This document shows positions 8,616-17,356 of a DNA stretch of 45,799 nt, one piece after another; positions within the stretch are counted from its first letter, which is position 1; each line of letters opens with the position of its first letter. Location of the stretch: the NCBI RefSeq assembly GCF_001597745.1, contig NZ_LUHJ01000061.1, forward strand, positions 1-45,799, given 5' to 3'. The notes under the pieces are model-generated. The model was given only the letters and a program-made list of their open reading frames with translations, was not told where the DNA came from and ran no database searches. Source of the stretch: Anabaena sp. 4-3 (GTDB taxonomy: Bacteria; Cyanobacteriota; Cyanobacteriia; Cyanobacteriales; Nostocaceae). Position numbers and translations under genes: made by a program.

Positions 8616-10369
8616 TCTGCCCCTGCCAACAATTGCCGAATCTCTGACATAATCTCAGCTACGCGCCTATCTTTCTCCAAAATATCAGCAACTAATTGCT
8701 CAGGTGGTAAATGCTCAAAATCTTGCTGACTATTTGGGTTTTTTAAGTCTAAATTATAAATTGCCCAGTAAATAGCATCCCCTTTAGCTTTCTCCTCTTT
8801 CGCAATCTCGCGCTGTTTCCGTTCCTCTTCCTGAATATTTTTTAATTGTCCTTGTAGAGACAATTCATGAATTGCCTCTACAGAATTTATTTTCTCAACT
8901 AACTCTTTAGCAGTCTTAAGACACTGATTAGCGGCTTCTTCTGCTGTTTTAGCCGCTTCCCAATGAGGTGTAGCTTCTTTTATCGCCTGATTATAAGCTT
9001 CCTTAAAGTTATGCTTCCAAGCCTGTTTATTCTCCTCTCGATTCTTCCACCATGCCACACATTCAGCAAAATCTTCATCCTGTATTGGCTTAGTTTTGGT
9101 GTAAGTTTTCCGTCCTTCTGGCAAAGGTAACTCATAGTACCAAATCTCATCCGTTTGTCCAGAACGGTCGAAAAATAACAAATTTGTGGGAATGCTGGTA
9201 TAAGGCGCAAACACCCCATTAGGTAAACGGACAATGGTATGCAGATTAAAATTATTGAGCAAATCTTCCTTGATTTTGGCGCAAATATTATCCCCAAATA
9301 GCACCCCATTGGGAAAAACTACTGCTGCGCGTCCTGGTTTGGGTCTTTGTCTGAGACGACGCATAATCAACTGAAGGAATAACAACGCCGTTTCCTTAGT
9401 TTGTCTATCTGGAGGAAAGTTATTTTTAATTCTGTCTTCCTCCTCACCCCCAAACGGCGGATTAGTGAGAATGATGTCAACCCAGTCTTTTTCACCCATT
9501 TCGGCAATAGTAAACCGCAGACTATTACCATCATCAATATCGGGATATTCAAACCCATGTAACAGCAAACTCATGTGCGCTAACATCAAAGGCAAAGATT
9601 TCGCCTCAGCACCAATAATGCTTTTCTGAAGTATCTGCCAATCTTGTGCGCTACACTGTTTTTTCAGGTATTCATACGCCTCAACCAAAAAACCACCAGT
9701 TCCGCAAGCAGGATCAAAAATGGTTTCTCCCAGTTGCGGTTCTATCACCTGCACTATAAACCGTACTACCGGACGGGGGGTATAAAATTCTCCCGAATCT
9801 CCCGCAGCGTCCCGCATTTCTTTCAGCATGGACTCATAGAGGGTGCTGAGTAGGTTCACCTCTTCTGATTTATCAAAATGAATTTCATTTACCTTACTTA
9901 GCACATCCCACAGCAAAGTCCCGCTAGTCATGCGGTTGTTGACATCTTTGAATACCTTGGCGATGACATCAGCGCGATCGCGTCCGGTTTTGCTTTTGAG
10001 ATTCCGCAAATAGGCGAGTAACCCTGCACCTTTCGTGCCATCGGGTAAAATTGCCTCATCATTGTTGATGAAAATTTTCAGGCGATCGCCCGTAAAATTT
10101 TCATTAGCTGCCCAATCTCGCCAACGATAAGGCGGTTGAATCGTTGGTTTGTAGGATATTCCTTCTAACTCTGCTTCCACCTCATGCAGTTTTTCGGAAT
10201 CATCCAAAAGTTTCAAAAACATGATCCAAGTCAACTGGGGAAGACGATCTAATTCGCCATTCAATCCCTTATCCGTCCGCATGATGTCACGCGCTGACTT
10301 AATCACGCTTCCCAGTTTTTGGGCTGTAGTTACGGTTTTATCGTTTTGTTTGGTAGTGCGTTTGGGCAT
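8612..10369 (-). CDS. hsdM: Type I restriction-modification DNA methyltransferase HsdM
   Basis: Adenine-N6 methyltransferase subunit (585 aa). An N-terminal HsdM_N helical domain precedes SAM motif I FDPACGTGGFL near residue 218 and the catalytic motif LTNPPFGG near residue 302. The C-terminal third (about 450-560) is rich in Glu/Lys/Ala and looks like a coiled coil. It works with HsdS to protect host DNA and with HsdR for cleavage. It starts 6 bp after the preceding gene and overlaps hsdS by 4 bp. No truncation is seen. Confidence 0.95.
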   Translation of the reverse strand: MPKRTTKQNDKTVTTAQKLGSVIKSARDIMRTDKGLNGELDRLPQLTWIMFLKLLDDSEKLHEVEAELEGISYKPTIQPPYRWRDWAANENFTGDRLKIFINNDEAILPDGTKGAGLLAYLRNLKSKTGRDRADVIAKVFKDVNNRMTSGTLLWDVLSKVNEIHFDKSEEVNLLSTLYESMLKEMRDAAGDSGEFYTPRPVVRFIVQVIEPQLGETIFDPACGTGGFLVEAYEYLKKQCSAQDWQILQKSIIGAEAKSLPLMLAHMSLLLHGFEYPDIDDGNSLRFTIAEMGEKDWVDIILTNPPFGGEEEDRIKNNFPPDRQTKETALLFLQLIMRRLRQRPKPGRAAVVFPNGVLFGDNICAKIKEDLLNNFNLHTIVRLPNGVFAPYTSIPTNLLFFDRSGQTDEIWYYELPLPEGRKTYTKTKPIQDEDFAECVAWWKNREENKQAWKHNFKEAYNQAIKEATPHWEAAKTAEEAANQCLKTAKELVEKINSVEAIHELSLQGQLKNIQEEERKQREIAKEEKAKGDAIYWAIYNLDLKNPNSQQDFEHLPPEQLVADILEKDRRVAEIMSEIRQLLAGAE

Positions 10370-10375
10370 TCTAAA

Positions 10376-11050
10376 CTAATTATACCTTGCTTTAAAATCT
10401 TTAAAGTTGCGCTGAAAAGCGTACATTAATCGTTGAATTTCATTTACTTGTCTAGGGATTATATTATGTTCCCATTTCTTACGATGATTACTAAGCAATT
10501 TTTCAATATTATCTGATGTTCTGTTAGATATAAAATATATGTCTTCTTTTACATTTAAATCTGAAGCTAATCCAATAAAACTTCTACCTAGATGTAATTG
10601 TAAATCTGATGTATAATGCTTGCATTCAATTGCTATAATTACTTTTGTATGTCTAGGTTCATAGGAGATACTTCTACAGCTTCTAGCCTCTTCTTGTAAT
10701 AAGACACATAAATCGCATTCATGAGAAACTTGTGAGCGTCCTTGAATTCTAATTCCTACATGAGCTTCTAATACTGGTTTATCATTAAATTCTATTACAG
10801 CATGAGTATAGGGTTGTGTTGCCACATAAATTTGCCCTGGACTACGACGAAAAATTAAAAATTGAGCATCTTGTTCAAGCGCGTTTTGAAACCTGATATT
10901 TGCTCCTTCATTTTGCGCCGCTCTAATCAAAATACTAAAAACATAAGCTTCATATAAATCTGATAAATCAGTTGAGCTACCAAATCCTAGCTGAACCAAA
11001 TTCCCTATTCTACTTTTAATTCCTTGAATGAGAGATGAGTTCATAGGCAT
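10376..11050 (-). CDS. Unknown protein with restriction-endonuclease-like core, inside hsd operon
   Basis: 224 aa, not recognised as a named family. The middle contains HECDLCVL and then KVIIAIECKHY, a spacing and pattern (acidic residue, beta strand, ExK) seen in PD-(D/E)XK nuclease folds. It may therefore be a nuclease or a DNA-binding relative of one. Its start overlaps the stop of the previous gene by one base (TAATG), so the two are translationally coupled. A second ATG six bases downstream is an alternative start. Its place between hsdR and hsdM suggests an accessory role in this restriction system; that is inference. Confidence 0.6.
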   Translation of the reverse strand: MPMNSSLIQGIKSRIGNLVQLGFGSSTDLSDLYEAYVFSILIRAAQNEGANIRFQNALEQDAQFLIFRRSPGQIYVATQPYTHAVIEFNDKPVLEAHVGIRIQGRSQVSHECDLCVLLQEEARSCRSISYEPRHTKVIIAIECKHYTSDLQLHLGRSFIGLASDLNVKEDIYFISNRTSDNIEKLLSNHRKKWEHNIIPRQVNEIQRLMYAFQRNFKDFKARYN

Positions 11051-11496
11051 TATTTTTCAAGCTCCTGGCGCAGATGATTCAGTAAATTTTGTAGTTCTCC
11101 AGCTTCTTGCTGACGTAAATTTATTCTGTCAGTGTCAAAAATAAATTCATGAATATTTTCTTCCTCTTCTGAATAAAATTTTATTTGTGGTTCTAGTTGT
11201 GAATCCCTAATTTCTTCCGTTAAAAATTTTCCTACTTCTTTTTCTAGTTCTATAGTATTTAAAACTGCTCTCTCGAAAGCGTCTAATAAAAGTAATACCT
11301 TTTCCTTGGCAGTATAGTCTTCTCTCTTAATTCTGGGTGTTTTTTCTCGATTTTTTTTAGCTAATTTCTCTTCTATACTAACTATTTTGCCCTCGCGAAT
11401 AGAATTATTTACTTGTTCTATAATCCAGCTTAATTCATAGTAATTAATTATTTCTTCAACTTGACAATATAAATTTTCATATTCATCGGTATTCAT
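11050..11496 (-). CDS. Unknown acidic helical protein in hsd operon
   Basis: 148 aa, unrecognised. It is rich in Glu, Lys, Leu and Ile, with long helical stretches and probable coiled coil (for example LLLLDAFERAVLNTIELEKEV), and has no catalytic motif I can see. The spacing is 9 bp after hsdR and a one-base overlap with the following gene. It probably pairs with the 224-aa nuclease-like protein, since the two are coupled. A regulator, antitoxin-like partner or structural subunit are all possible. Confidence 0.55.
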   Translation of the reverse strand: MNTDEYENLYCQVEEIINYYELSWIIEQVNNSIREGKIVSIEEKLAKKNREKTPRIKREDYTAKEKVLLLLDAFERAVLNTIELEKEVGKFLTEEIRDSQLEPQIKFYSEEEENIHEFIFDTDRINLRQQEAGELQNLLNHLRQELEK

Positions 11497-11505
11497 AACT
11501 ATCCT

Positions 11506-13899
11506 TTATGCAATATAAAGTAAGTTTTGTAACTGATTAACTGCTTCCTTAAGTGGCTGAACTCCACCAAACCTTTGGGCGATTTCAGCTACATTACCAT
11601 ATCTATGAAACTCACTGTTAGCTTTAAATGTAGTTGGAACATTAAACTCCTCAACTCCTTTTTCTGCATACTTGTCCAAAAGTATCTCTAAAATTGCCCT
11701 AGCATCCTCCCCATACTGCTCAAAAAAATCAGTCTTGCGAAGACGCAACCTTTCAGCCCGTTGCTTGCAAGTCAGCACAGGAGCATCAAAGGCAATATGA
11801 CATAGTAAATCAAAAGGGTCTGCTTCGGGAAGATTAGTAACTTGTTTTAACTCATCAAAATCAATTCCCCGGTCTGCCAACAACTCAATAATCTCGGAAC
11901 GCTGTTCTGGGTCTGCCCAGCGTTGCTGTATTTCTAGAGTGGAACGATACAGGATGCGGACTTGTTCTCTGGTGTAGTCAATTAATCGAGACAAGCGCAG
12001 TTGATTGTCTGGGTTTAAATCATAAATTCTTTCTTCAACAATTTCTTCGCTTCCCCCATCGGCGTAATATTTCCGAGGTGGTGCGTCATCCTCATCTGGG
12101 AGTCCCCAAAACCCAGACTTGTCGTCATCATCTTCCAAATCTTCTGCTTCGTCTTCTAACTCTGCTGACTCTAATTCCTCCTCATGTTCAGAGAGAATTT
12201 CCCCCTGGTCATCCATCTCTGATTCATTAATGAGGGCGGGTTCTCCGTCAAAATCTCTATCCTCAAACAATACTGTGCTGTGGGTGTAGTCAAGTATATT
12301 AAAGGACAGCTTACCCCGTTCTTCTCGCACACGAGTTCCCCGTCCAATAATCTGCTTAAAGTCTGTCATAGAACGAATAACACGGGCAAGCACAACATTT
12401 TTACAGGTGGGAACATCTACCCCTGTTGTTAGTAACCTAGCAGTTACAGCAATAATATGAGTTTCATTTAAAACATCTTTAAATTTGTAGAGATGCCCCT
12501 TACCCACATCACCAGCATCAGAGGTAATGCGAGTTATGTAGTTAGGATTGGTTCTGGTGATATCGCTGTTGAGGTTGCGTAATTCCTTGATCATTGCCTT
12601 AACGTGCGGCTCGTCCACACAAAAGACAATGGTTTTGGCATAGCGATCGCTGCTTTTGAGAAAATCAGTAATATGTTGGGCGATCGCCTTTGTCCGTGCT
12701 TCCCTCACCAATCTCCGCTCAAAGTCCGGTGTCAGATAAACTTCATCAGGAATCGTTCTTCCATAACGGTCAATTTGTCCAGCACTAGGTCGCCATCCTT
12801 CCCGATCAGAACGGGTAAGAACCCGATAAACTCGATAGGGGGCTAAGAAACCATCATCAATCCCTTGTTTGAGAGAATAGGTGTAAAGGGGATTGCCAAA
12901 GTAGCGATAGGTATCAACGTTATCATCCCGTAGCGGTGTCGCTGTCAGTCCTAACTGATACGCAGGTTGAAAATGTTCTAAAATTTGTCGCCAGTTACTC
13001 TCATCCCTAGCACTACCCCGGTGGCACTCATCAACAATAATCAAGTCAAAATAATCAGGACTGTATTCTCTGTAAAGTCCAAAGCTATCTTCTCTATCAC
13101 CAATAGCCTGATAAATAGCAAAATAAAGGTCACGTCCCTTTTTCGCTTCTCCCTGAATTTTGTAAATTTTCTCCTGATTAAAAGCAGAAAAATCCTTATT
13201 CATCGGGTCATCTACCAACACATTCCGATCTGCCAAAAACAGAATTCTAGGGGGACGAGATTCTCCAGTAGCATTCCACTCCAAACTTGACAGTTTCCAA
13301 GCGATTTGGAAAGCAACAGTAGTTTTACCTGTCCCCGTTGCCAATGTCAGCAGTAGACGCTGTTGACCTTTGAATATTGCCGCTAATGCTGCATTAATAG
13401 CGTTGCGTTGATAGTAACGCAGTGGTTTTTCTGGGGTTCGATAAAAGGGAGTTAACAGTTTTTCGGCTATGTCCCCTCTAATTTGCTCCTTACCTTCCCC
13501 TGTTAACCGTTGCCAAAGTTGATCAGGACTAGGAAATGAGTCCATGACATCAGACTGCTTACCTGTGATGAAGTCATACTCTACAATTCCTTGCCCATTG
13601 GTTGAGTAAGCGAACTTCACGTCGAGAATTTGGGCGTAGGCGATCGCCTGTTCCAGTCCCTCATCAGGAGTTTTGTGTTTCTTTTTTGCCTCTACTACAG
13701 CCAAGGGAAATTCTCCGTTGTAGAGCAGCAAATAATCTGCGAATTTCCGTTTACCACGAGGCTTACGCTTGTTTTTGGGGCGAATCTTGCCATCAGTGAA
13801 GTAATACTGCTCAGTATAATCGTGTGGTTCTTGCTCCCACCCCGCATCTCTTAGTTTTGGTTCAACATATCTACGGCAGGTATTAGCTTCATTGCTCAT
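11506..13899 (-). CDS. hsdR: Type I restriction enzyme HsdR (helicase-nuclease)
   Basis: Restriction and translocation subunit, 797 aa, of the EcoEI-R-like class. The N-terminal nuclease domain includes LLLYNGEFPLAVVEAKKK (the D/ExK part of the PD-(D/E)XK site). The superfamily 2 motor has motif I ATGTGKTT near 187, DECHRGS near 290, LTATPLRDD and the motif VI region QIIGRGTRVREE. An acidic linker (about 555-600) follows, then the C-terminal EcoEI_R_C-type domain. It is the first gene of a five-gene operon (hsdR, 148-aa, 224-aa, hsdM, hsdS). Its promoter lies in the 283-bp divergent region before 14183. Confidence 0.93.
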   Translation of the reverse strand: MSNEANTCRRYVEPKLRDAGWEQEPHDYTEQYYFTDGKIRPKNKRKPRGKRKFADYLLLYNGEFPLAVVEAKKKHKTPDEGLEQAIAYAQILDVKFAYSTNGQGIVEYDFITGKQSDVMDSFPSPDQLWQRLTGEGKEQIRGDIAEKLLTPFYRTPEKPLRYYQRNAINAALAAIFKGQQRLLLTLATGTGKTTVAFQIAWKLSSLEWNATGESRPPRILFLADRNVLVDDPMNKDFSAFNQEKIYKIQGEAKKGRDLYFAIYQAIGDREDSFGLYREYSPDYFDLIIVDECHRGSARDESNWRQILEHFQPAYQLGLTATPLRDDNVDTYRYFGNPLYTYSLKQGIDDGFLAPYRVYRVLTRSDREGWRPSAGQIDRYGRTIPDEVYLTPDFERRLVREARTKAIAQHITDFLKSSDRYAKTIVFCVDEPHVKAMIKELRNLNSDITRTNPNYITRITSDAGDVGKGHLYKFKDVLNETHIIAVTARLLTTGVDVPTCKNVVLARVIRSMTDFKQIIGRGTRVREERGKLSFNILDYTHSTVLFEDRDFDGEPALINESEMDDQGEILSEHEEELESAELEDEAEDLEDDDDKSGFWGLPDEDDAPPRKYYADGGSEEIVEERIYDLNPDNQLRLSRLIDYTREQVRILYRSTLEIQQRWADPEQRSEIIELLADRGIDFDELKQVTNLPEADPFDLLCHIAFDAPVLTCKQRAERLRLRKTDFFEQYGEDARAILEILLDKYAEKGVEEFNVPTTFKANSEFHRYGNVAEIAQRFGGVQPLKEAVNQLQNLLYIA

Positions 13900-14040
13900 A
13901 GCTAGAGACGTTACCAGTTACTTTTATAACTTAACAGCTAATTACCTCTACGCACAAGCAAATAACCTTATCTTTGTGATTGAAGATGTAAATCTTCTTA
14001 AGCAATTATTATCAGTCACACCATCAGCCGATTGACGGGA

Positions 14041-14118
14041 AGCGATGCCTACGGCGGGCGTTTTCCCTCCGGGACGCTACGCGAACGCCATCGCCTACGG
14101 TGGGGCGTAGCCCATCGC
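14041..14118. repeat. GC-rich dispersed repeat of Nostoc type
   Basis: This stretch is strikingly more GC-rich than its surroundings. It is built from words such as GCGATGCCTACGGCGGGC, GGGACGCTACGCGAACGCC and GGGGCGTAGCCCATCGC. Such sequences are interspersed widely in Nostocales genomes. It sits between hsdR and a divergent small gene. Confidence 0.6.
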
Positions 14119-14182
14119 ACTGCTTTTCTACACATATCGTGACTCATAATATTTGTATAACAGTCATGAATCGTGAGTTAAA

Positions 14183-14500
14183 GTGTCTATCAAAACAGAA
14201 AGCCTAATAGACAATAACCCTCAGAGCAATGAATATAGAATCGATGCGCTCAGTGACTTGCCCTTGGAGCCTTTGGAATATTGCCAACGATGGGTTGAGA
14301 TGCCCCCAGATGAGCGGGGGTACAGAAAAGCTTGTATTGCCGCCTTAGCAGAAGCAACCGGACTCAGTGAAAGAACTATAGGTAATTGGGGACAAAACTT
14401 TGAGAGGCGACCTAACTATGTAGTACATATATTACGTATGGCAGATATGCTTAACCAAATTAGAAAAATAGTCCTACCTCCTGATTATCCTCAAAAATAA
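14183..14500 (+). CDS. Small HTH-like protein, copy 1
   Basis: 105 aa from a GTG start; no in-frame ATG precedes the conserved part. The core reads LPLEPLEYCQRWVE, then RKACIAALAEATGLSERTIGNWG. The second piece looks like a helix-turn-helix, with SERTIGNW as recognition helix. It is a clear paralog of the next gene (14642-14956): shared LPLEP.EYC.RWV, RKACI.A.A..TG and RRP.YV.HILR.AD. The function is unknown; a DNA-binding regulator is the simplest guess. It is transcribed divergently from hsdR. Confidence 0.55.
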   Translation: MSIKTESLIDNNPQSNEYRIDALSDLPLEPLEYCQRWVEMPPDERGYRKACIAALAEATGLSERTIGNWGQNFERRPNYVVHILRMADMLNQIRKIVLPPDYPQK

Positions 14501-14641
14501 TTTAGTCGTGATTCGTGACTAAGCTACTTGTAATGTCAGCCGATGTTTCTTAGATTGAGTTCAGTAAGCAGAAGACATCTGAGTTAACCAGTTACTATCA
14601 GAAATCTTCTGCTTGGTTAATCTGGCTCACCAAAACAGAAG

Positions 14642-14956
14642 ATGCAGACTGGGAGTAATTCCCATCAGAATAATCATCGAATTGATATCGTGCGTCAGTT
14701 GCCCCTTGAACCGATGGAGTATTGTCGCCGTTGGGTTAGTCAACAACCGGGTCGCAATTATCGCAAAGCCTGCATCAATGCGATCGCCCAAGTTACGGGT
14801 ACTAGCCCAAAAACCGTTAAGGACTGGGGGACTGACTTTCGCCGACGACCTAAATATGTTACCCACATATTACGGCAAGCTGATTTAATCAACCAATTTA
14901 GACAGCTTGTTGCCAAAGGAATTGTGACTTTACCTCCAGACTTTCCTCAAGAATAA
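14642..14956 (+). CDS. Small HTH-like protein, copy 2
   Basis: 104 aa, paralog of the gene 141 bp upstream. Conserved segments are LPLEPMEYCRRWV (near 21-33), YRKACINAIAQVTGTSPKTVKDWG (HTH-like) and RRPKYVTHILRQADLINQFR. It differs mainly at the N-terminus and has about seven extra residues before the common PP(D)(Y/F)PQ end. The tandem duplication with divergence suggests two related regulators, perhaps with different operators. The family name is not known to me. Confidence 0.6.
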   Translation: MQTGSNSHQNNHRIDIVRQLPLEPMEYCRRWVSQQPGRNYRKACINAIAQVTGTSPKTVKDWGTDFRRRPKYVTHILRQADLINQFRQLVAKGIVTLPPDFPQE

Positions 14957-15070
14957 GCACAAGCGATCGCTACTCACGACCAATTGCCCCAAAAACCCCT
15001 TGCTGTGAACAAGAGGGGAATCTTAGGCTGAGGTACACAGGTACTATGACCAACAGTCGCATCTTTCTGG

Positions 15071-16945
15071 ATGATAAAAATGGCAGAACACCAAATGAAC
15101 TCAATCTCTACCTTTGACATCACTAAGTATTTTCTTCTTGATGTCCTCAAAGATATTAAAACTGGACGCATCCAACTGCCAGATTTTCAAAGAGATTGGG
15201 TTTGGGATGATACCCATGTGCGTCGTTTGCTTGCCAGCATATCTCTTGCTTACCCTATTGGCGCAGTCATGATGCTCCAACAAACCAATCAAAGCCGACA
15301 ATTTAAACCCCGCCTAGTTGATGGAGTCTTAAAACCAGAAAATAATGCGCCAAACTTATTAATCCTTGATGGACAGCAACGCCTGACAACCCTGTTTATG
15401 GTATTGCTATCTGAGCAACCTGTCATCATCAAAGACCAGAAAAGCCAAAAAATTATTAAAAAGTGGTACTACCTGGATATTGAAAAATGCCTCAATCCAG
15501 AATGCGATCGCCGTAATGCGATTGTTGCTTTACCTGAATCCAAAATTGCACGCATCTTCACGGGTGGTTTAATTGATTGTTCCACTCCTGAAAAAGAATA
15601 TCAGGCACTATTGTTTCCTCTATCCAAAGTTTTCTTTTTTTCTGAGTGGCGGAGTAAATTTTCTAAGTATTGGCAATACGAACCTCAAAAACTGGAGCTA
15701 ATTGACACCTTAGAACTGGAAGTTATCAAAAAATTTGAGCATTATCAAATACCTGTTATCCAACTACGTGACTCCTTGCCAAAAGAAGCCGTTTGCCAAG
15801 TATTTGAAGATACAAACACTTCTGGATGTGACCTCAATTACTTCGACTTAATGAGTTCTAGCTATTGCACTGCTGATTTTAGTTTGAGAGATGATTGGAA
15901 ACAGCGCGAAAATCGCTTCCAATCCTTAAAAGTATTGCGTAAGCTCCGAAGCACTGATTTTGTACAAGCCGTTACATTGATGGCTGGTTACGTCAGGAGA
16001 ATAGAAGCTATAAAAAAAGGCTGGAATATCGATAAATTACCAGGGGTGGCTTGCGAACGTGCTGAAGTGCTAAAACTCAGCAAAGAAGAATATCAAAAAT
16101 GGGCTGATCCAGTTACTAGGGGCTTTGAAGAATCTGCTCGTTTCCTTTATAGCCAAAAAATTTTTGATGCAGATGATTTAGCTTACCCCGTTCAATTAGT
16201 TATCCTTAGTACCATTTTTACTATTCTGGGAGAGCGTTCCCGTTCTTTTCCAGTACGGTCTATGTTGGAACGCTGGTTATGGTGTGGGATGTTTGGGGAA
16301 GTATATACACGCTGGTATGAGGCACGAGCCGGGCGGGACGTGATAGAAGTACCAGAATGGTTAGCAGGTGGTTCATTACCGCTCACCATTGTGCAAGCGG
16401 ATTTTTCTTTTGATAGGTTAATTAGCGTTAGAAAACGCTACGGTGCAGTCTATCAGGGTTTAGCAGCCTTATTACGACGTGAGGGGGCAATTGATTGGTG
16501 TACCGGGGAAGAAATCAATGATGTGATTTATTTTGAAGAACAGATAGATTCGCACCATATTTTCCCTGTGGCATGGTGTCGCAAACAAGGTATTGACCCC
16601 AAAAAGTATAACTGCTTGATTAATCGCACACCTTTAAGTGCCAAAACAAACAAAAAGATTGGCAGTAAAGCACCTTCCGTTTATTTAGAAGAGTTTGAAC
16701 GTTCTGGGACATCAGTTAAAAGACTTGATGAAATATTGCGATCGCACGCTATATCACCAAAAACATTGCGGCGAGATGACTTTGAAGGCTTTTTCCAGAT
16801 GCGGGCAAATAATTTGCTGACGCTAATTGGAAAGGCAATGGGTAAAAGTTTAAGTTTTGAATCCTTTCAGGATTTTTCTGGGGAGTATCATAACGGGAAT
16901 AGTAGAGGGTATAAGCTTCACCCCGAAATTACTACCAACTATTAA
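15071..16945 (+). CDS. DUF262 and HNH domain protein (GmrSD-like)
   Basis: 624 aa. The N-terminal DUF262 domain has LPDFQRDWVWDD near residue 36 and LLILDGQQRLTTLF, with DGQQR at 100-104. The C-terminal HNH-type nuclease has IDSHHIFPVAWC, a downstream NCLINRTPLS and KTNKKIGSKAPSVYL. This is the architecture of GmrSD-type modification-dependent restriction enzymes, in which DUF262 is an NTPase and the C-terminal domain cuts DNA. The role here is probably defence against phages with modified DNA; the specificity is unknown. A second ATG at 15080 (MAEHQ) is a possible start. It stands alone, with over 100 bp upstream. Confidence 0.82.
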   Translation: MIKMAEHQMNSISTFDITKYFLLDVLKDIKTGRIQLPDFQRDWVWDDTHVRRLLASISLAYPIGAVMMLQQTNQSRQFKPRLVDGVLKPENNAPNLLILDGQQRLTTLFMVLLSEQPVIIKDQKSQKIIKKWYYLDIEKCLNPECDRRNAIVALPESKIARIFTGGLIDCSTPEKEYQALLFPLSKVFFFSEWRSKFSKYWQYEPQKLELIDTLELEVIKKFEHYQIPVIQLRDSLPKEAVCQVFEDTNTSGCDLNYFDLMSSSYCTADFSLRDDWKQRENRFQSLKVLRKLRSTDFVQAVTLMAGYVRRIEAIKKGWNIDKLPGVACERAEVLKLSKEEYQKWADPVTRGFEESARFLYSQKIFDADDLAYPVQLVILSTIFTILGERSRSFPVRSMLERWLWCGMFGEVYTRWYEARAGRDVIEVPEWLAGGSLPLTIVQADFSFDRLISVRKRYGAVYQGLAALLRREGAIDWCTGEEINDVIYFEEQIDSHHIFPVAWCRKQGIDPKKYNCLINRTPLSAKTNKKIGSKAPSVYLEEFERSGTSVKRLDEILRSHAISPKTLRRDDFEGFFQMRANNLLTLIGKAMGKSLSFESFQDFSGEYHNGNSRGYKLHPEITTNY

Positions 16946-17032
16946 GCCATCAGCATCAGAATCGCCGACTTGACTCAATAGTGGAGTTTGTGACCAACAT
17001 ATAACTCATCGCCAACACATTCCTTAGTTCCC

Positions 17033-17194
17033 CTAGTGTTGTTTTTCTGAAGATTCTTTCTTTTGCAACCAATCTCTAATTGCTTCCTCCAAAGCCGCAG
17101 TCTGCGTTATTTCCAGACGCGCACAAGCAATTTCAAACGCAATTTTTAGATTTTTAGGGAGTCTTCCCCGAACTTCTCTAGTTTCTTCTGCCAT
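17033..17194 (-). CDS. Arc/CopG-type repressor of the CAST (CvkR-like)
   Basis: 53 aa from ATG 17192-17194 (MAEETREVRGRLPKNLKIAF), a ribbon-helix-helix size. The segment VRGRLPKNLKIAF is the DNA-binding strand plus helix 1, and TQTAALEEAIRDWLQKK is helix 2. The upstream ATG at 17270-17272 would extend into the divergent promoter with Lys/Cys-rich residues and is unlikely. Small regulators of MerR or Arc type next to cas12k are known to repress V-K CAST genes (the Cvk repressors). The gene is divergent from cas12k, with tandem TGCGGCAT words between them as likely operator. It is an Arc-type rather than the better-studied MerR-type member. Confidence 0.75.
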   Translation of the reverse strand: MAEETREVRGRLPKNLKIAFEIACARLEITQTAALEEAIRDWLQKKESSEKQH

Positions 17195-17255
17195 CCTAAT
17201 TTGAAGCCAAAGCTTGCGGCTTTCATTTTTGCACAGCCTCTGAGCAAAAAAACAT

Positions 17256-17291
17256 TTGCGCTTTTGCGGCATTGCGGCATTGCGCTACAAT
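17256..17291 (+). promoter_or_regulatory. cas12k promoter with repeated operator words
   Basis: TTGCGG (17264-17269), 16 bp, TACAAT (17286-17291) forms a good promoter for cas12k. TGCGGCAT occurs twice in tandem (17265-17272 and 17273-17280), followed by TGCGCTAC, all overlapping the promoter. This is the expected place for binding by the divergent Arc-type repressor. The 11-mer TTGCGCTACAA (17280-17290) recurs upstream of the homing crRNA. Confidence 0.6.
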
Positions 17292-17356
17292 GGAGTAAGT
17301 CAAAAAAAAGTTAAAAGCCCTCTTAGTTTCATCGAATCCACAAAACTGAGGACACC

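Noticed and set aside
9640-9660. TGCGCTACA within hsdM, resembling the shared cas12k/homing word
   Set aside because: Only nine bases match and it is inside a conserved coding sequence, with no regulatory setting.
14521-14641. Imperfect inverted repeat between the two small HTH-like genes (CAGAAGACATCTG ... ATCTTCTGCTTGG)
   Set aside because: Too imperfect to call a terminator or operator.
17195-17272. 26-residue N-terminal extension of the Arc-type regulator
   Set aside because: It would place coding sequence over the divergent promoter and has no RHH character.
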